Of a stretch of DNA of 22,527 nt, positions 20,544 through 22,527 are shown one piece after another; within the stretch, counting starts at the first letter, position 1; each line of letters opens with the position of its first letter. The position numbers and the translations under genes are program-made. Source of the DNA: Fragilaria radians (taxonomy: Eukaryota; Bacillariophyta; Fragilariophyceae; Fragilariales; Fragilariaceae); the NCBI GenBank assembly GCA_900642245.1, contig CAAAJI010000758.1, forward strand, positions 1-22,527, in the 5' to 3' direction. The notes below the pieces were generated by a model. It was not told the origin of the DNA and did no database searches. It saw nothing but the letters and a program-made list of their open reading frames with translations.

Positions 20544-22527
20544 ATGTCCGACGCGCCCCCCAAGCCAGATTACCGCCACACCGTCTTCCTGCCGAAGACC
20601 GACTTTCCGATGAAAGCCGGGCTGCCGCAGAAGGAGCCGGCGATCCTCGCCAGGTGGCAGGAAGCCCACCTTTATGGCCAGCTGCGCGCGGCGCGTTCGG
20701 GGCGCGAGAAGTTCATCCTGCACGACGGTCCGCCCTACGCCAATGGCGACATCCACATCGGCCACACGCTCAACAAGGTGCTCAAGGACATGGTCGTCCG
20801 CACCCAGACCCTGCTGGGCAAGGATGCGCCTTACGTGCCCGGCTGGGACTGCCACGGCCTTCCGATCGAGTGGAAGATCGAGGAGCAATATCGCAAGAAG
20901 AAGCTCAACAAGGACGACGTCCCGCTGGTCGAGTTTCGCGCCGAGTGCCGGGCCTATGCGCAGCATTGGGTGACGGTCCAGACCGAGCAGTTCCAGCGGC
21001 TCGGGATCGGTGGCCAGTGGGACAAGCCGTACCTCACCATGAACCATGAGGCCGAAGGCACGATCGTTGCCGAGCTGATGAAGTTCGCCGAGAGCGGCCA
21101 GTTGTATCGCGGGGCCAAGCCGGTGATGTGGTCCCCGGTCGAGAAGACTGCGCTGGCCGAAGCAGAGATCGAATATGAGGACATCGTCTCGACCCAGATC
21201 GATGTCGCGTTCGAGATAATCGAGAGCCCGATTACCGAGCTGGTCGGCGCGCATGCGGTGATCTGGACGACGACGCCGTGGACGATCCCGGTCAACCAGG
21301 CGATCGCTTACGGCTCCGACACGGATTATGTCCTGCTCCATATATCGGCGGTTCCCGCGGAGCGCAGACCCTTTCCATCGCACGTGCTTATCGCTGAAGC
21401 TTTGGTAGAGGCATTCGCAGCACGAACCGAGGCCACCGGACTGATCCAGGATTGGCGCGGCAAGGGCACCGAGCTCGCAGGCACTATCGCCCGCCACCCG
21501 ATGCACCATCTCGGCGGCTTCTTCGCCAAGCCGCGCCCGTTCCTACCTGGCGAGTTCGTCACGACCGATACCGGAACCGGTCTGGTCCATATGTCGCCCG
21601 ACCATGGCGAGGACGACTTTGCCCTGTGCAAGGCAAACGGCATCGACCCGGTGTTCGCGGTCGAGGGGGACGGAAAATATCGCGAGGATTGGGGCTGGCT
21701 CGGCGGCCAGGGCTCGGTCATCAACAACAAGTTCAACGCGCCCGACGGGCCGATCTGTAACGACCTGGGCGAGGCGGGCGGTCTGCTGGCGGCGAGCGCC
21801 GACTATAAGCATAGCTACCCCCATTCGTGGCGGTCCAAGGCCAAGGTCATCTACCGCTGCACGCCGCAATGGTTCATCGCCATGGACCGTCCGCTTTCTG
21901 CCGAGCATTGCGAGACCTTCGCCGAGAAACGCTGGGTCAATGAAGGGGGCGCATTGGCCCATGGTCCGACGCTCCGCCAACTTGCGCTGCGCGCCATCAC
22001 CGACACACACTGGGTTCCGGAGAAAGGCGAGAACCGGATCCGGTCGATGGTCGAGGGGCGGCCCGACTGGGTGATCAGCCGCCAGCGCGCCTGGGGCGTG
22101 CCGATCGCCTTGTTCGTGGACCGCAAGACCCAGCTGCCGCTGGTCGATCCGGCCGTGAATGCGCGGATCGTCGCCGGGATCAAGGCGGAGGGGGTCGATG
22201 CGTGGAATGAAGGGCGCGCCCAGACCTATCTCGGCAACGACTACCAGGTCGCCGACTTCGAGATGGTCACCGACATCCTCGATGTCTGGTTCGACAGCGG
22301 CTGCACCCATGTGTTCACGCTGGAAAGCGGCGCGTGGCCCGAGCAAAGCTGGCCGGCCGATTTGTACCTCGAAGGTTCGGACCAGCATCGCGGCTGGTTC
22401 CAGTCGAGCCTGATGGAAAGCTGCGGAACCCGTGGCCGGGCACCGTACAAGGCGGTGCTGACCCACGGCTTCACGATGGACGCCAAGGGCATGAAAATGT
22501 CCAAGAGCGTCGGCAACACGATATATC
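20544..22527 (+). CDS. ileS: Isoleucyl-tRNA synthetase, 3' end outside window
   Basis: IleS charges tRNA-Ile and proofreads valine. ATG 20544 opens MSDAPPKPDYRHTVFLPKTDFPM, and 661 codons are open to the window edge; I read the frame through and found no stop. The HIGH signature occurs in DGPPYANGDIHIGH, followed by PGWDCHGLPIEWKIE. The editing domain has WTTTPWTIPVNQAI and GTGLVHMSPDHGEDDF. RPDWVISRQRAWGVP, DVWFDSGCTHV and DLYLEGSDQHRGWFQSS are conserved. KMSKS lies at 22494-22508. The remainder, including the anticodon-binding domain and any C-terminal zinc motif, lies past the window. No clear ribosome site precedes the ATG. Confidence 0.98.
   Translation, partial: MSDAPPKPDYRHTVFLPKTDFPMKAGLPQKEPAILARWQEAHLYGQLRAARSGREKFILHDGPPYANGDIHIGHTLNKVLKDMVVRTQTLLGKDAPYVPGWDCHGLPIEWKIEEQYRKKKLNKDDVPLVEFRAECRAYAQHWVTVQTEQFQRLGIGGQWDKPYLTMNHEAEGTIVAELMKFAESGQLYRGAKPVMWSPVEKTALAEAEIEYEDIVSTQIDVAFEIIESPITELVGAHAVIWTTTPWTIPVNQAIAYGSDTDYVLLHISAVPAERRPFPSHVLIAEALVEAFAARTEATGLIQDWRGKGTELAGTIARHPMHHLGGFFAKPRPFLPGEFVTTDTGTGLVHMSPDHGEDDFALCKANGIDPVFAVEGDGKYREDWGWLGGQGSVINNKFNAPDGPICNDLGEAGGLLAASADYKHSYPHSWRSKAKVIYRCTPQWFIAMDRPLSAEHCETFAEKRWVNEGGALAHGPTLRQLALRAITDTHWVPEKGENRIRSMVEGRPDWVISRQRAWGVPIALFVDRKTQLPLVDPAVNARIVAGIKAEGVDAWNEGRAQTYLGNDYQVADFEMVTDILDVWFDSGCTHVFTLESGAWPEQSWPADLYLEGSDQHRGWFQSSLMESCGTRGRAPYKAVLTHGFTMDAKGMKMSKSVGNTIY

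Noticed and set aside
20529..22466. Long minus-strand frames opposite ileS
   Set aside because: They are shadows in GC-rich DNA; the plus strand encodes a continuous, motif-complete IleS.

Overview
The window looks like a chromosome segment of a GC-rich alphaproteobacterium, most likely a sphingomonad (Sphingomonadales). This rests on the style of the housekeeping proteins (GuaA, L17, RpoA, S11, S13, RibF, IleS), on sphingomonad-type small secreted proteins, on EcfG-like (general stress response) promoter motifs, and on two intergenic repeat types I associate with this group. No rRNA, tRNA, CRISPR array or insertion sequence with a recognisable transposase was found.

Left part (1-8650) is an accessory, stress-flavoured region of small transcription units. 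It holds a DUF922-like secreted protein that has lost the metal motif (59-697) and a DUF6894 protein (940-1194). A two-gene operon of YsnF/DUF2382 proteins (1355-2717) is divergent from a small secreted Gly/Leu-tail protein (2901-3137); the shared intergenic region carries an EcfG-type promoter motif for the plus-strand gene and a weaker one for the operon. Next come a membrane-anchored LprI/DUF1311-domain protein (3143-4207) and a three-gene operon marR - alcohol dehydrogenase - ohr (6472 down to 4453) for organic-peroxide and aldehyde stress; its regulator resembles OhrR but lacks the peroxide-sensing cysteine. A KGG-repeat stress protein (6690-7031), a small hypothetical (7254-7523) and a CPBP/CAAX-type membrane protease homologue (7934-8632) complete the region. 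At least five copies of a dispersed repeat with TGTCCGCTTT-like ends sit in the gaps.

Centre: guaA (8690-10252, minus) and a YGQGYG-repeat secreted protein (10353-10907) lead to rplQ (11045-11494). rpoA and rplQ are normally adjacent. Here rplQ is separated from rpoA (17230-18312) by about 5.7 kb. That interval holds a helix-turn-helix gene broken by two single-base deletions, a small ORF of unknown function, and a type I restriction-modification locus, hsdM-hsdS-hsdR (17121 down to 12771). hsdM is intact. hsdS has an in-frame stop and a frameshift. hsdR has a frameshift and appears to lack its C-terminus. The locus looks like a decaying defence island lodged in the alpha ribosomal operon. 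rpoA now ends in its own intrinsic terminator.

Right part (17177-22527) is core: rpsM-rpsK-rpoA on the minus strand behind a good sigma-70 promoter, divergent from ribF and ileS on the plus strand (ileS runs off the window). A 31-bp inverted repeat with a 24-nt spacer lies between ribF and ileS and supplies the ribF stop codon.

The most useful leads are the RM island splitting rpoA from rplQ and its pattern of decay, the cysteine-less OhrR-like regulator in an ohr operon, and the EcfG-motif promoters of the stress genes. I found no clearly new multi-gene system beyond these.
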